This document shows positions 12,301-27,300 of a stretch of 64,000 nucleotides of DNA, piece by piece. The position numbers were made by a program, and so were the translations under genes. The stretch is from Rostratula benghalensis (Eukaryota > Chordata > Aves > Charadriiformes > Rostratulidae), in assembly GCA_013399305.1 (NCBI GenBank), contig VXAI01000087.1, positions 1,161,790 to 1,225,789 of the forward strand, in the 5' to 3' direction. Within the stretch, counting starts at the first letter, position 1; the number at the start of each line of letters is the position of its first letter. Below the pieces are notes generated by a model, which was given only the letters and a program-made list of their open reading frames with translations, made no database searches and was not told the origin of the DNA.

Positions 12301-15300
12301 AATCTTACAGAGGCATGTCTACTTTGAAGAGTCTGTTGAAAAATCATGCAAGACTAATTAAACTAAAACTTATTCTTACTTTATTAAGGTGTAATAAGTG
12401 CCACAGTCCAGATAGCTGGTGAGAAGTAGCTGGTGTCAACTTCAGGGAATAAGCTATAAGCTGAACCACATCTGAACATATATTTAATTCTTGGCCACGG
12501 TTCTCCCTGTAGCAGGTAAAAGAAATGTAAGTAATGCTTAAGCAGGGCACATAAAATACATCATTTGGGGAGTAAAACAAATTGAGAACAGCAGGCAAAG
12601 TCTCAATAACAAAGACTCCCTGAAAGGTTAAAATGACAGCATTTTAACATTGCAGAAGAACAAGCAGTGAAGTAATAAAAGCATCCTTCAAAGCTGGCAT
12701 AATCTAAATGCATCAAAAATGGGGAAGAAGTGGAATCTTCTGCTGCTGTAATCTACATGGTCAGCAAAACATCAGGAGACAAACTGTCTTCCAGCTTTAC
12801 AGTTCTTGTGCAAATCAGAACTATGCTGAATTCAAGAGTGACACCAGTGATTCCAGGTGTCTCACTGCACAAAAATTATCTACAAATGAAGAGCTCTCTT
12901 TTAAGGAACAGTAAAGCAACCAATCAATACACATGGCCCCTTGAAATACTACCACTTCTTAAATTAGTAATTTAAGCTACAAGTACAGGTGTGTATTTTA
13001 CACAAAAGGAAGGAAGCACGCTAGTGGACTTTCTCCATCGGTTTTCCTGTAGTAGCCCCCAGCCACATGGCAATATATGAAAGACTCTTCTATTTCATTA
13101 AAAGGCAAATGCTACCCATTTCCAAAAGGAAAATACCATGTACCATTTGCTACATAAAAGGTTTGAGTTTTTCTCCACCTCTAATCCGTTCCACCATTAA
13201 TAAAACAATTTCTGGAGTCTAAGTGTGTTTACTCGGAAGGGCTTGGACATCAGCATTCCTGTATTTGCATCAATACAGTAAGTTAGAAAAGAAGAAAACT
13301 ACTGCCTTATCATATCACTAAACTACTTAATTTGTTTGCAATTCTGCATGCAGATGAGTGCATATGCATTTTTATACATAAATAGATACAAGCACCCCAT
13401 ATATATGCATATAAGCACAGCCATATATATTAATGTATATGTGCATACACACAGATTTACATACAAACGTAAAGTACTGAACTCACAGCTTTTAGCTAGG
13501 GATTCTGAACCTCACAAAAGGAATACAGGATTTCTTTCTCCAACCTCCTTACCTTCTTGCACAAGCCCTGGCCACGTAATCTGCCGTCAGTTTGTACTGC
13601 CAGAGCACACCTATGTATTCCAGTGCAGGCCACAGCTGAACCCGACTGCAGAGCTGGTTTAACAAGGCAGGGTCTAACTGGTTGGAGACGGTATCTTCAG
13701 CAAACCTTTCTTCTGAACGGCTGTACATAACTCCTTCTGCTCTCAGGTGTGAATGTACAGCTTTCACAAAACCCTTCAGCTGACCTGTTTGAGAGAGCGC
13801 AAGAGGAACATGAACGCAGGTGCTCTATTTCTTGCCAGGGAACATCTCACACCACTGTATGCAGAAAAAAAAAAAAATCAGAGATGGCAAAAAACCATCC
13901 TGTTAGGCTCTTCAAAGGGGTTACCTACCCAGACTAACATCTTCTAAATGATTAGCTCTAATTACCAGGCCATCAGCCTGCAGCAAAGCTTTCTTTGTCT
14001 TCCATCCAGTGGCAGCGATTTTCAGACAGCGCATTTTTTCCTGCCACCTGCTTTCTCCAAAGACCAGCCTCAGCTCCACGCTGTTAAGCGGCTTGCTGAG
14101 AACTTTTAACTGAGAAAAACATTCCATGCCCAGCTTATCCTGGAAACACAAGAAAGGACGTTTGAACGAGTGGCAATTTGTTTCAGCAGGGCTAGCACCA
14201 CAACAAACAATACCTGAGACTGCAGTCAGAACTAAGGTTTCAAATGCACAGGCACACAGCTGAAGTACGGGTGTATATAAACCAACAAGCAACAACAACT
14301 TAACAAAAACTCTTTTGTGGCCTTAGTCAATACAGCAGGAAGACAGAAATCGAAGTAGTTGTCCATAATTCCTCCCTGTCAAGTTTGGGGTTTTTTTCCC
14401 CCCCATCATCATAAACTACAGATTATGGAGACACACAACACCTCAACAGGGTAACTTATCTAAACTAAGAGCAATAAATACATAAATTAATGAAGAACTC
14501 CAGAAGCTACTGTCACTTAAAAGCAATTGGCATTTTACACCTGGAATCTAAATACATTTGGGCACCAAGGAAAACCTCCAAAAATTCTCAGTAAGCACTG
14601 AATGTTCTTTTAGAAGTCCCACAAAGTAAGAAGGAGCATTTTGAAACAGCTGAGCGCCTTTGAGAGACAAAACCATAAAAACCTAGGTCTAAGTACTACT
14701 CACCAACTTGAGAAACCTGCGTGTCTACTTTTGGCCTGCTTTCAAAAGGGACTCGTGTTCCTTAGATAATTTTACTCTAAGATTGTTTTATTGAAGGGCA
14801 CGGCACCAATTGGTGAAATAAGTTAAGAGAAGAAAAAGCTGTCAGAATTAAGAGGTCTTGTCTTGTGCTAAGTCGTAAGGCAGCCCTATCCTGTACTGTA
14901 TAAAAGGGAGTGCATGCATAATTAACAATTAGAGCTGGATAACTAATGTGTTTCACAAAAAAAAAGAGGAACATTAACACACGCTGAAATTGTCTTTTTT
15001 ATCAATCTAACCATTCAAAAAAGAATGTATTTTTGCTGGCCCAGGAAGCAAGAGCTACAAATCTTTATGATTATTTTAAAGCAAATTTGGACATTGCTGG
15101 AAATACAACTCTTGTGCAAACAGAGTACTGATACCTTAAAAGGAAGAGGTCTTCCTAGAGACTTCTGTAATATCTTCATGTTGGCAGAAATAGCAGCAGG
15201 ATTGGCCAAACAGCTCTGAATTTGCTGTGAAACAGATTGAATTTCCTTGGAAACCCTTGGAGATTAAAAAAAAAAAAAAGGGCCACACAGTTAACTCAGA

Positions 15301-18300
15301 ATTTGAGAAAAAAGGCAAAAAGGATACATAAGAAAGGAAAGTCCCTCCTCTTATCCTTCCACTAACTAAAAAGTACAGAAATTGGTAATAAAAAAATCTC
15401 AATGATGGTGTAGGAAGAAGCAGCCCAATGCTAAGAAATCTGAATTTTTAAAATGAACAGCCATGTAATACACTGCATTTGCGTCGCTAATAGGACACAC
15501 CTTGGACACTCACAGCAGATGATGTTTAACAAAAGGCAAATTTATACAACCATTTGACAGAAACACAGGTCAAGGCCACTCACTTGTGCTGGTCTGATCC
15601 GATAAGCATCTGAGGAATTCTGTCGATCAGATGCTTCATAACCCAGTGCCAGTGGAGAGACAGAAGTGACAACCCTGGCGAATCCACTGTCACGGTGTCA
15701 GAGACTGCCCAGAACCGGTCACGCCACAGCAAGCAGCATAAAATCTACCAAGAAGCCAAGAAGGTGACAGTTTTCATATTGCTGAGCCCAGCACGTTACA
15801 GAATGCTTCGTAATTCAAGCAAGAGAAACACACGAAAACATCGTCACTGCCATTAATTTCAGAATCCTGCAACGTTTTCTACTTTGTGGCACAAAACTGG
15901 CACTCAACTCTTTGTTTTCCAAAAATACCACAGGGCTCTGCTGTGGAACTACACAGGTCAGACCCAAGTAATCCCTGCATCAAGACACGAGCACTTCCAC
16001 AGCACAGTGGATATCTAGGTCCCAGATGTGTATGTTTTGGTAAAGTAATTCCCACCCCAAGTATCTGCTGGCTGGAAACCTACAATTCCACACACAGAAA
16101 GGAGAAGACAGAGCACAAATCCAGCCACTGAAATAAACACGATATTTGCCTGGTGTCAGGGCTATTCTGAATACCAAGAAAATCTCAGTTCATTTCACAG
16201 TCCCTAAAACTAAAACCAGTGTTCTGCACACTGTCTGATTTTACCTAACTTCCATAAATTAAAAGTACTATGAAAAATCCACTCACATCATGCATGTCAT
16301 CATCACTTAAGGCCACCTGAGTAGACTTCACCCAGTGAAACACAAACGCATCCCAAAGTTCAAAGAAAGGAGCAAGGTTGACCACAACTGCAGGAGGAAG
16401 GCAGTTGTAACTTCCTGGATCTGAATTTGGGGAAGAGGGAAAGAAAGGGAGAGACTGAATATTCCAGCCACATACCATCATAAGTATGGAGAGATTTCTG
16501 ATCACTAGATCTCTCCACGATTCACAGAAAAAAAGCCTGAAAAGATCTAAGAATCAAAGTATTAAAAAAAAAATAAATCCTTTCACTATTTGCACAATTC
16601 TTTATTACTTCTATGCATAAAATATAAAAAATAATCCAGAATGAAGGAAACATGGATCAATTGCTTCTATGCAATACCCTAACTTCATCCCTACATTTTC
16701 CCCCTGTGTTTTAAGAGCAAACATCCTTACTACAGAAACCAGAAAGAGGATTAGAACAAAAGCACAACTGAAGAATTCAGCCATTCTTACTTGCTGAAGA
16801 CAAAACACAATTCTAATATCTCTCCACCATCTTCCTAAAGTTTAGTAATTAAGAGAGAAATGACATGCACTCATTACCTAGTAGAGCCTGGACATAGGGT
16901 AAGGAATATCTAATTTAAGAATAATGTATTACATACCACATCAGTCCTCATCTGAGTGCTTCACATCCACACAATGTTCTTTTGCACACTTAGGACACAC
17001 CATGTTAAAGTACACATTTCATAACACCACAAATTAACCATATTTCACATTGACTATGGAACTGACAGGGAGAGCAAAACCCAACCCACCTTTGTGGAAA
17101 TCTAGAGACATTCTTAAGACACTGTTTCGGGTCTTCCTGCTGGTAATCAAATTCTTCTCAGTGTAGCTTCTTTTTTCTCGGTCAAGAAACAATAGTGCCC
17201 TGAGGTACAAACAAAGTTGTCAGAAATCCAGTGCCATTTTTTAAGCCTCTGCCTTATGAGAAAGGTGAACCACAAAGTGACATTTGGCATTTCACTGTAT
17301 TATGAAACAAGAAGCAAGTGCAGCATAGCTAACTGCTTGAATTGCAGAAGCAAGCTTCACAAAGAGCTAATTCCTGACTTCAGCAATCACCAGGAAGGAA
17401 AAAGCAAGGAGCTGCTCAGCAGATGCAATGCCACCACCTGTAGGATCTGTGAGCAGCTGCTTCCACACACTGTAACTGCAAAATCTGTGTATGTTTTGCT
17501 GTTACTAGGAGAAGCAGTCCAAATCCTAAAGCAGGGCAACTCTAAATTTTATGTCAGATTACACACTGCTGCTTCTGCCTCTTTTATGCTTTATCCCACA
17601 GTTCTGGTTTGTCCCTGAAGTACTCCAGCCTATATGGGATGCTGAGAGCCCTGCTCCCTATATGAAATGATTTCTTTTAGTCTGCATCTACAGAAAAGAT
17701 TTTAAATACCTTTACAAAACCTCTGCCTAGTATTTTAGATCACGCCTATCAAACCTAAATGCATACTTGGCAGACACCACAAGTGTTTATGCAGCACTGA
17801 TTACAGTCATCAGGGAACCTTCACGAAATTTTTTTGTAACCCACCGATTTGCTACAGACTTCAGGAGGATCAGAAGCTGATCTGTGTGTTCCATTTCTGT
17901 ATCAAAGTTCATCGAATTCCTAATGATGTCCAAAAACTGCATATTCCATCTGGGGTCCAGAGGCATCACATGTTCATCTGGGAAGGCAGAGAAGATAAGA
18001 CATCATTCAGTGAAAGACTGTCCTTGATCCCCCTGCCTGTGTGAGAACATGAGGGAAAGAACAAAGGAAGCCTAAGGGGGAGGCAGAGTTTTAAGCTCCC
18101 CCATTTGAGATATCCAAACAGAAAAGCATTCAGTTGACTGCAGGTTCTGTAAAACAGAACTGCCAAAGTAAATTAACCAGTGGTCAGAGTACCCAAAAAC
18201 ACAGCCTAGAATCACAGAGTCGCAGAATGATATGGGGTTGGAGGGGACCTCTGGAGATCATCCAGTCCAACCCCCTGCCAAAGCAGGTCCACCTACAGCA

Positions 18301-21300
18301 GGCTGCACAGGAACAAGTCCAGGCAGGTTTGGAATGTCTCCAGGGATGGAGACTCCACCACCTCTCTGGGCAGCCTCTGCCAGGGCTCTGCCACCCTCAA
18401 AGTGGAGAAGTTCCTACTCATCTTTAGATGGAACTCCCTATGTACAAGTTTGTGCCCATTTCCTCTTCCCCTGTTTCTGGGCACCACTGGAAAAAGACTG
18501 GCTCCATCCTCCTGCCACCCACCCTTTACAGTATTTGTAGGCTGGAAACTCATGTCCAACTCCCTTTTTCCCTCACAGCCCTGGGGAGACACCTAGGACC
18601 ACCCATGAAGGTGCAGCGCCACATGGTATGTAGCTTTCATGCACCCAACAAGCTTGGAAAGGAAACCATCAGCCTAAGCTCCCTGAGGGACAATTATAGG
18701 CCTCCACGTAGGTTTTGGGTGGGCCCATACAATAAATGCTGGGGGAAAAAACCAGGATGCCTAAACCATTCAGTCAGAAAGGCAGTAGATGTATTTATCA
18801 CTCCTCAGAACACCCCTTAACTCTGCACTGTTGGAATACACCTGGGTCACAGATACACAGGATTCACAGTCGGAGCACTCCTACCTAATCTGCACAGGAC
18901 ATTGAACTGCCGCATTTGCGATTACTAAACAGCAGGAATGGCTTTGTTTTTACTTCTTTTGCCACAAAAAAAGCAACATATAGTTTGAATTTAGCCTTTG
19001 TTTTGTTACACATGTTTCCTAAGGAGGGTTGCAGTGTGTTCAGAGAACAAATAAAGGAAGCACCGATGTCTTATAGCAATTTTTTCTTCCCAGAAATACC
19101 TGTCATAGTTGGCTGCAGCAACTTGATCATGTTACTGACTCCAGATGAGAGGGGACTGGCATAGAAACTACCAAGGGCTACAGCACCCGCTTCCAGCTGA
19201 ATCCTCACTGGGTCTATAGATGAAGGAGAGAAAACATATGGGTGTAAAAGACAGAGCATTTAATAATAAAAAATAAATAACATCAACTGAGCCAGCACAA
19301 GCAGCCTGAATCTCATTTGTGCATGCACTCTGGACATGCTGGTGGCTCTGATTTTGTATTAGCTCCGAGAGGTCTTAAAAACAGTCAGGATATCATGGCC
19401 CTGATAAGAGATAAATCCAGTAAAGAGTTCTAGTTGAATTGGTGGTACTGCACTATACTGCTGTCAAAAATATGGTTTGTGAAAAATCCATGAGTCAATA
19501 CCCTATAACATTCCTTTCAGTAAATCTAATTGTGTTTTTTTCCCCAATTAAAAAAAAAATAAAAATCACATAAGAGCATACGCATCATTAAAGGAACTTT
19601 CTAGATATTTTCTGTTTTACAGACACACCTGCCTGGGAAGACACCAACATCAAGGAGGAGCCATCCCATTCATGCAGGGACAATACAATCTGAGATTGCA
19701 CACCATCAAAGGAAGCTAAGTGCATTAATTTCTTGGACTTGTGCCTCTATAAATTCTCCACAAATTTATGTGATTAAATGAATTAAGCATCGAATACCTC
19801 GTCTGAGCTGCTATCCTGAACGTCCAGGCAACATAGCTCCAGGAAATCTCAGTTCTGCAGTTTTCCTTCTAACCATTTGTATTTTACCATCAAATAAAAA
19901 ATAAGGTATTTTAATGCTTTTACTATCTCTACTGAAAACAAAAAAATAATAGTGATGAGAAAAGCATATTTGCTCACCTAGACCAAGAGGTATCCAAAAA
20001 TCAGGAGTACAATTATACACATGCTTGAATAATAAAAGGCAATGTTTAGCCCAAAGTTTCCTGTTGTCCCTAATAGGCACAGCCTGTTTCTGGCTCTCCC
20101 TGAAGCCTCAATGCCCTTGATTTAGTGCTGACAGTTGAGAACTTTCACATCAGATCATTTGAATGGTCTGGATGTTCTCACAGAAGACTTACAGTTTGTG
20201 AAAGTTATTATATACCAGCCCATAGGCAAAAGAGACACTTAAATAATGACATACCAGGCACCTGTGGCAGATTTTTGGCTAAGGAGTTAAGCCATTTAAC
20301 TCTCAATGTCCAATCCTGGTTGGTTGCCTTTTCTATGAACAATTTCACCGAAGCCTGAAGAACTTCAATTTTATCCATCCAGTTTGCATCTATCTCAACA
20401 GCACTGAATTTGAGACTCTCAGGATTAGTGGACTGCATGATTTTCTGAAGATCTTGCAGAGTCAGCGGTAGCGTCCTGAAACACAAAGAGGTGAAGTCCA
20501 GCAAACAAGGCATGCACGGCCTTTCACTGAGAAATTATAACTGATTTGTGCAGCAGAAGGATATGCAAAGGTAAGTTAAAAAAGACAAAGATAGGAGAAA
20601 AGTGTTTTTAATGAAAAGAAACCACATCCTGTTGCTAGGGCTTTACAATTTCAACGTTACATCTCACTACTAACTTCCATAGCTTGTTCTTTCACTGGAA
20701 GCAAACCATAGTACCTGGCCACAGTAGGTCACTGAGCAAAGCAGACAGGAAGGACGATTTTGCACCAGTGTTGTGAAAATAACAGTTATATTGCTCAAGA
20801 AATCATTAAAAGAGCTCTTGCATATGGCCCCTGCACACGAGACTTCTTTAAAACATCTCTGAAGGAGGAAATTTGTTTTTTCACCTGAAGCTCCTGGACC
20901 TAATATAACTGATAAATAGTTGTTTACGTGAAAGCAGAAAGTGCAAAGGATCATTAATGTATTTAAACCTAATTAAGTACACTTTTTTTTAAAAAAAATC
21001 TCAGTAGGATATGAGGGAAGAGATTTTTGGGGCTCTTATTACCTTGTAAAGCCAGTGTTTTCATTCGCATTTTCTGATAAATGCCTAATCCTAATACAAC
21101 TCAAAAGGGGTCAAATGTATTTACTGAAGACTGAAGAGAGCCAAGTATTTTGGACTGAAGAATAAACCCGTAAATAATTAAACTTGGTTTTGTAATGGCT
21201 GTAAAGGTAACAGGAGCCCCAATTACAGAGTGTGACTACTACAGTTACAATGATGTGCCACCAGTTTCACACATCTCTTGTTTCTTAACTCATTTATTCA

Positions 21301-24300
21301 ACAAAAAAAGTGTTTCTTGCCTACCTGCAGTTTTTCAGGTGTAATCTGTTCAGACAATGCATTAAGACCTGTGCATCACTCTGGACGGTTGACAGAAGCG
21401 AGTCTTCAGCTGCAAACAGACCTGTAGGTAGGGAGTCTGGCCACAGTCCCATTGCTAGCAAGGAGTCACCCCAAACTTCAGGGGAAGCCAGAGATGAAGC
21501 ATGCTTTGTAACCAATTCTAACACAAGCTACAAATAAAAAAAAAAAAAAAAAGCCAAAAGCACTTTAGAATAGTATTCCAAAGGTATTCAAACACCATAG
21601 CTGAGACAATTCTTTAATAGTAAGTATTTCTTATGAGATCATTATAAATCAAATCTTCTACAAACACTATATAACCTACACTATAAAAGTACCAAAACAT
21701 TTCCAAGTGCCATAACATGCCATACAGCTTGAAATAGGAAGGGAATATGGCTGTCTGCAGGTGACAACGTGCACAGTGTTTCAGGCCATAGATCAATCAG
21801 CATTCCTATCTCAAGGTCTCAGCTGAAGCTGTTAAAAACAAGCAAGTCTCAGAGTCCAGCTGGGATATTCTCTGCCTCCCTTATGCTGCAAAACAGTGAG
21901 CCACTATCTACCAAATGTCCAACAAACTGTATTTACCCCCCAGGGAGTATCTCAAAAAGCACATTCCAGATTGATGGTCTTTATGCAGCTCTCACTCATC
22001 TGACCTCTGTCTCCAGTAGCACACCCCCAGGCTGAGAAAATATGTCATGAAAGGACAGGTGACAGCTGAAAGCCACCGTACTTAGTTATTCAACACCAAA
22101 ACCACCAACTTCAGGAGCTTCAACTTATCTGCTAGATTAAGTTACAAGCAGAACTGTATTGCTTACGCTGGAGCCAAAAAAAAGGCTCAGAAACAAAAAG
22201 AGATAGAAAATGTCCAATACCACTTAACCCCTCCTCTTCATCACGTGACAGATGGCTTAGAGGAGGTTTAAAATTGGTACATCTCTCCAAGAGCACCATC
22301 TTCACCAACACCTTGCTCAGGAAACAAGAGGATCCCAAACACTAGCTTCATGAAATGCTATTTTTCACCTATCTAGATGATGCAATAAAAGCTTTCAAAT
22401 ACAGGGCTTTTACCTTCTGATTAATCTGCAGCTGCTGCGAGCGCCCATAAACTTCCCAACAGGCTCTGTAGAAAGACTTTGCCAATCCCAGGCCTCTTTG
22501 TATCTGCTGCACAATTAACACAGCAGCCTGAAGCAACGGTGACAAAGATGACACAGAACCTGAAAAACACAGAGCATTTAAGGTGATGTGAACATTTAGA
22601 AGTTGTCAGCCCTTTAACCCTCTGAGGGCAAACACCACTTTAGACCCTGGGGAAGATCCACACCAAATGAATTCTACTGGCTGCCGAAAATTGAATGGGT
22701 TCTTTGCAGGGTTAATAAGAAAATCTAACAAGACTATAAATAACAGGTGAACAGATCAGCATACAATGTCAAACAGCTGAGATGAATGAAACCCAGTGAC
22801 ATCTTGCTCCAGAGAATTATCTGAATAATGTGCAAACCCTCTACTTTGCTGATTTTCACTTAGAGTATATTGCCTTCCCTACAGCAACAGGCAACTGACA
22901 CCTGACAGTGTCTGAAGTTTCCTTACAAACCACCCAGTTCCCATCTTTTTCTGCTTTGGGCCTACTTCCTGAGAACGCAAAAAACAACCCAAACCAACCT
23001 GATTATACTTTTATGCTTTTACTTATACTGGAACATAATACAATTAAACAACCAAGCTTTAATATTAAAGAGTTCATCCAAGTGTGTGTGGTCAGCCTGG
23101 GGTGTTACAACCAATCCTAAACAGACTGTACCTGCTATTGCCGCCTTGGTCTCCGAATGCACAGCCATGAGTGCCTCACAGACACCATCTCCCACTAAAC
23201 CCAGACCATGCAGGAGTAACTTCAAATCCAGATTGTCCAACAGGTTTCCATCGTTCTCCCCAGGAATGTAGATTTCAATCCCACGATTCCGCATGGCTCT
23301 GGATATTTCCCCGTGAACAGGATCCATGGAAAGGAAAAGCCTGATGGATATTAGAAAAGAATAGTTCAGCTGGAAGACACCTAACAAAGCTCATCTAGTC
23401 CAACTGCCTTACATTCTAAAGGTGTAACTTAAGAGCTTTAAACTAGCATTCTGGAACCACCAAGTCTGCTCTTTCATAAAGTAAATCCACCCTTATAAAA
23501 ACGGGGACACTGATACCCAGAAAGCTACAGACATTTACTGAATTTAAATGAGAAATCTGTATGAATAATTATACTTCAGAATTAGCCATAGATATAGTGC
23601 ATGATTTTAAACTCAGATATATCTGAGCTGTGTCTATTTTATCATTTGCCTACTTATAAAAAAAGTTAAACTAAGCCTCTGAGCAATAAAGATGATTTTT
23701 AAAACATTAGCGCTGGCTTCAGATAAATTTGTGCTATTTTAATACCAAAGTATCCAACACCCAAGTAGTCCATACTATCAACAGGTATCTTTTAAAAGCA
23801 AGGAGGTAAAAAAACCTAAACCACTTCTGAGACAAAATTCAGCAAAACCAGCTTTCTGAAACCGCAAAGGTCGTGTTTCCAATTCAGAGTCACCAGAGCA
23901 TATCAGTGTGATATTATTTTCATTCATTTACAAAGGGTAGGAATTATACAGAATACTCTGTATGTTCTCTTTCCATCTCTCCCAGAGACTGCTTCAGCTC
24001 TGAGAAAATACAGACTGCCTGGGGTTTGTGGCTTGGTTTTAGGTTTGTTTTTCATTTGTGAGGTTAGGTTTGTTTTTTTTAAACTTCTGTCACTGCAGGA
24101 AACTCAGATTTATGGATGGGATGGAAGAAGCTGGGAAAAAACCCACAACTATGTCCATATACCAGCTTTCATGTCCAATGTATCTGAATACTTCACCATC
24201 TTCAACTCCATTACAGTGAGACAGGGAAGTGCAAAGTCCTAAATTAGAAATGGAGAATCAAGGCAGAGGTACACTGCAATGAATTTTCCAGTGTAACAGT

Positions 24301-27300
24301 CTGTGCTGCAACAGGGATATAAAGCCAAGCCTCTTAAGCTCTCCCTCACATGCTCAGTCACAGCGTAGTTTTCTTCCTTGCCAGACAGACAGTGTCACTA
24401 CAGCACACGGCAAACTCAACAGCATTCAAAATACCAAAAGACTGGCTCACTGCTTGACATTTTTCCCCTCTAAACCTGCTGTTTGGTTAAAAAAAAAAAA
24501 AAAAAGGCAGAAAAGCAACACACCTGAAGTTTGGATGAGGAGCTATTGTAGGAATTGTGCCATCTATCACACCTCTCTCGCTCATGGTAAGAACACCTCC
24601 TGGTTCAAGTAAAGCATTCAAGCGATCCAACACAGAAGGGCTATATTCAAAAGAAACATGTATGGTTATAAAAAGGTTGCAATTTGACCCCTTTCTGATC
24701 TGAAATCAAGTAGTCTTAAGGAAAAAGCCAAACAGGTAATCATATTAAAAGATAACTGGAAAACTATCAATTGCTAAGCTGTCTAAGAAGCAAGACACTC
24801 TTCCAGAAGAGTTAAATTACCACTCCCATGTATTTTTTATCAAACCCAAAATGTTGAGTTGTGAAAAACATGAAGAGGCAAAGCAAATTAGGGAGGTCAA
24901 GGGATTTCCTCGGTGACACAAGGCCATTAAAATCTCTTACTTGCAGAAGTTAACGTTGTCCATCAACAGCCAGTCCCCAGACTGCAGGGCCTGAACCAAC
25001 ATCCCGTCCACCCACTCAAAAGTGCCACGGTCTGCAGCCTGGGCCTGCTGCAGCTTGAAACACCGGAACTCTTCCACCAGGTGAGCAAACTCTGCAGGGA
25101 AGGATATCTTACATCAAGACTTACATTACTGAGATAGTATCCTGTTCCATTCAACATAAATAGTAGTTACTTCCTTAATAAAGATATATATACTTTCTAC
25201 TTTTTAGAGGAACATAACAGCAGAGGCTCCAGCTCTTCGAGTAGCCTCCCATGGGCAAAATCCATGGGGACACACAAGGTTTGCAAGCACAGAGAAACAT
25301 AAACTAGACTGACACTTTTTTTCCCTGGAATAGGCACTTTTCTGCTTCCCTTGCTACCTGACTTCATGAAGTTTGATGGATATTAATGCCATATTTAAAA
25401 GAATAAAAAAGAAAAAACAACCCCTATATTATTCTGCTGACATTTGTACAGCTCAGCTGATTAATGCTTCCGAGAACAAATACAAGAATAGAATATCCAA
25501 ATTCCCTGTCCTAGAAATACAAGATAAGAGCTCTATTGTATCATAGTTTGAGTAGTTCTGTACAGGGCAGATAAGTACTCACCAATACCAGGTGTAACTA
25601 TACAAAAAACCCCTGAAGAACAATCACCAATGTAACTTATGCAGAAGCCAAGCTGTTAACTAGAATGAAGCAGCAGTATTGACTACAAAAAACCACCCTC
25701 TATAATATGCCACCAAGCTTTCACCAGAGATTTTTAGATTTCTTTTCTTCAGAGGAATAGAGTCTTACTGCAAACTGCTGACCACACATACCTGCCTTTG
25801 AGTAAGAATTTATTTTATTGTTTAGTCGCTGGGTAAGTACAAGTATTCCCTCCAGTTTGGTCACTAATTCAGCTGTCACACTTCTGCCTCCTTCACCCAA
25901 AGATTTGGGTTTGTAATTCAGGATGAAACTGCTCCAAGCCCGCAGCACAAGTTCAGCATCATCTGCACAAATTTCTGCCAGGAGCAGGCTGTCCCTTACG
26001 AGTGTGCTCACAGTGTTCTCCACTTTTTCCAACAGGCGCTGCCACGGCCTGTTGATATCAACCTGCAAACACACCGTCAGGGAGTTAGTTCCTCTACAAG
26101 AACGTAGTGCCTCAGGCTCCACTTGGTGCTTAAACACACAGATGACAGTAGGCTGGCCACTGTTAGGTAGGAAGGAGAAATATTGCCATATTACCAAATC
26201 AGAATTCACCTGTTCAAATCCACCCAGGAGTTCGGTTGTATCCATCGCACTGTTCATTGCCATGATTTTCAGTCGATGACCAGTCAGATGGGCCAGCAGC
26301 TCAACAAGACTGGTTTTGCCAACAGCTGCTGGGCCCACCAGGATGACCATCCAACTCATGTGCACACACTTCATTATAGGCTCCAGGGACTGCAGGGAAT
26401 GATGCAGAAGCGAGAGACTCCTGCCAGGTCGAGGAATGTAGTTGCCACGAGAAAGAACTGAATAACCAACCTGGGAGGGAGGAGAGAGGTGTGGGTGAGT
26501 AACCCAAAAGGCAAACAGGAGCTCAGCTGTGCACGTTGCTGCTTTTGCTTGCCACTCACAAAACTTCTTGTCAACAGCTTACCTGGACGTTATATGGAGT
26601 GATGTGAAACTCCCTGGTTCCTGTATACACAGCAGCCTCCTGTCCAAAAATGTCTCTAAATACAGATACAACCTAAAAAGAGTTGGCAAAGCAACACAGA
26701 AACTTAATCAGAACTTAAGCAGAACTATGGGACATTGTTTTTAACTTACTGTACTGACACCAATGCTTTTTAAGCATTGTGTAACATTATGATGTTAAGA
26801 ATCCCTCCATATCTCAGTGCTATTTCTCTTCGCTGCTCCCTGTCTCTTCTTTCCTCACAAATATGCATGCAACCCAGGTCACTAGTATGAGACCATAACT
26901 TAGTAGAGAAGAATATGTTGTGTTTTGTTCTGTTGAAGTCCTTTGTTATTCTACTTGCCTTCATTTACACTAGCTTTCTGCTTTTACACCAGTAGGTAAT
27001 TAAACTGATATTTTAAAGGACATGGGAAACAGATACAGAAATTAAAGCACAAAATCCAAAACAAAGCTATTTTTCTTTCTAAGAGGTAATGAATGAATGA
27101 ATTATAAAGCATCTCCAAATTTACACCTGGATATCTAGAAATACTTGCTGACAATCTGAAGAGCAAGGAAGGAAAACACAGCTCACCTTTTCCTTGTCTT
27201 CCCTGGTTCTCATTCTTTCTCCATAAACCAAAAATACATGCTGGCCTGGATCATAGCATCCCGGTGACTGATCAACAAGCATAAGCTGGCACCAGCGAAA

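Noticed and set aside
17217..17618. 133-codon plus-strand open frame in an intron
   Set aside because: No recognisable protein features and no match to anything I know; likely chance in an AT-moderate intron.
18232..18820. Overlapping plus-strand open frames
   Set aside because: They lie over the CR1 copy at 18208 and its flank; open by composition only.
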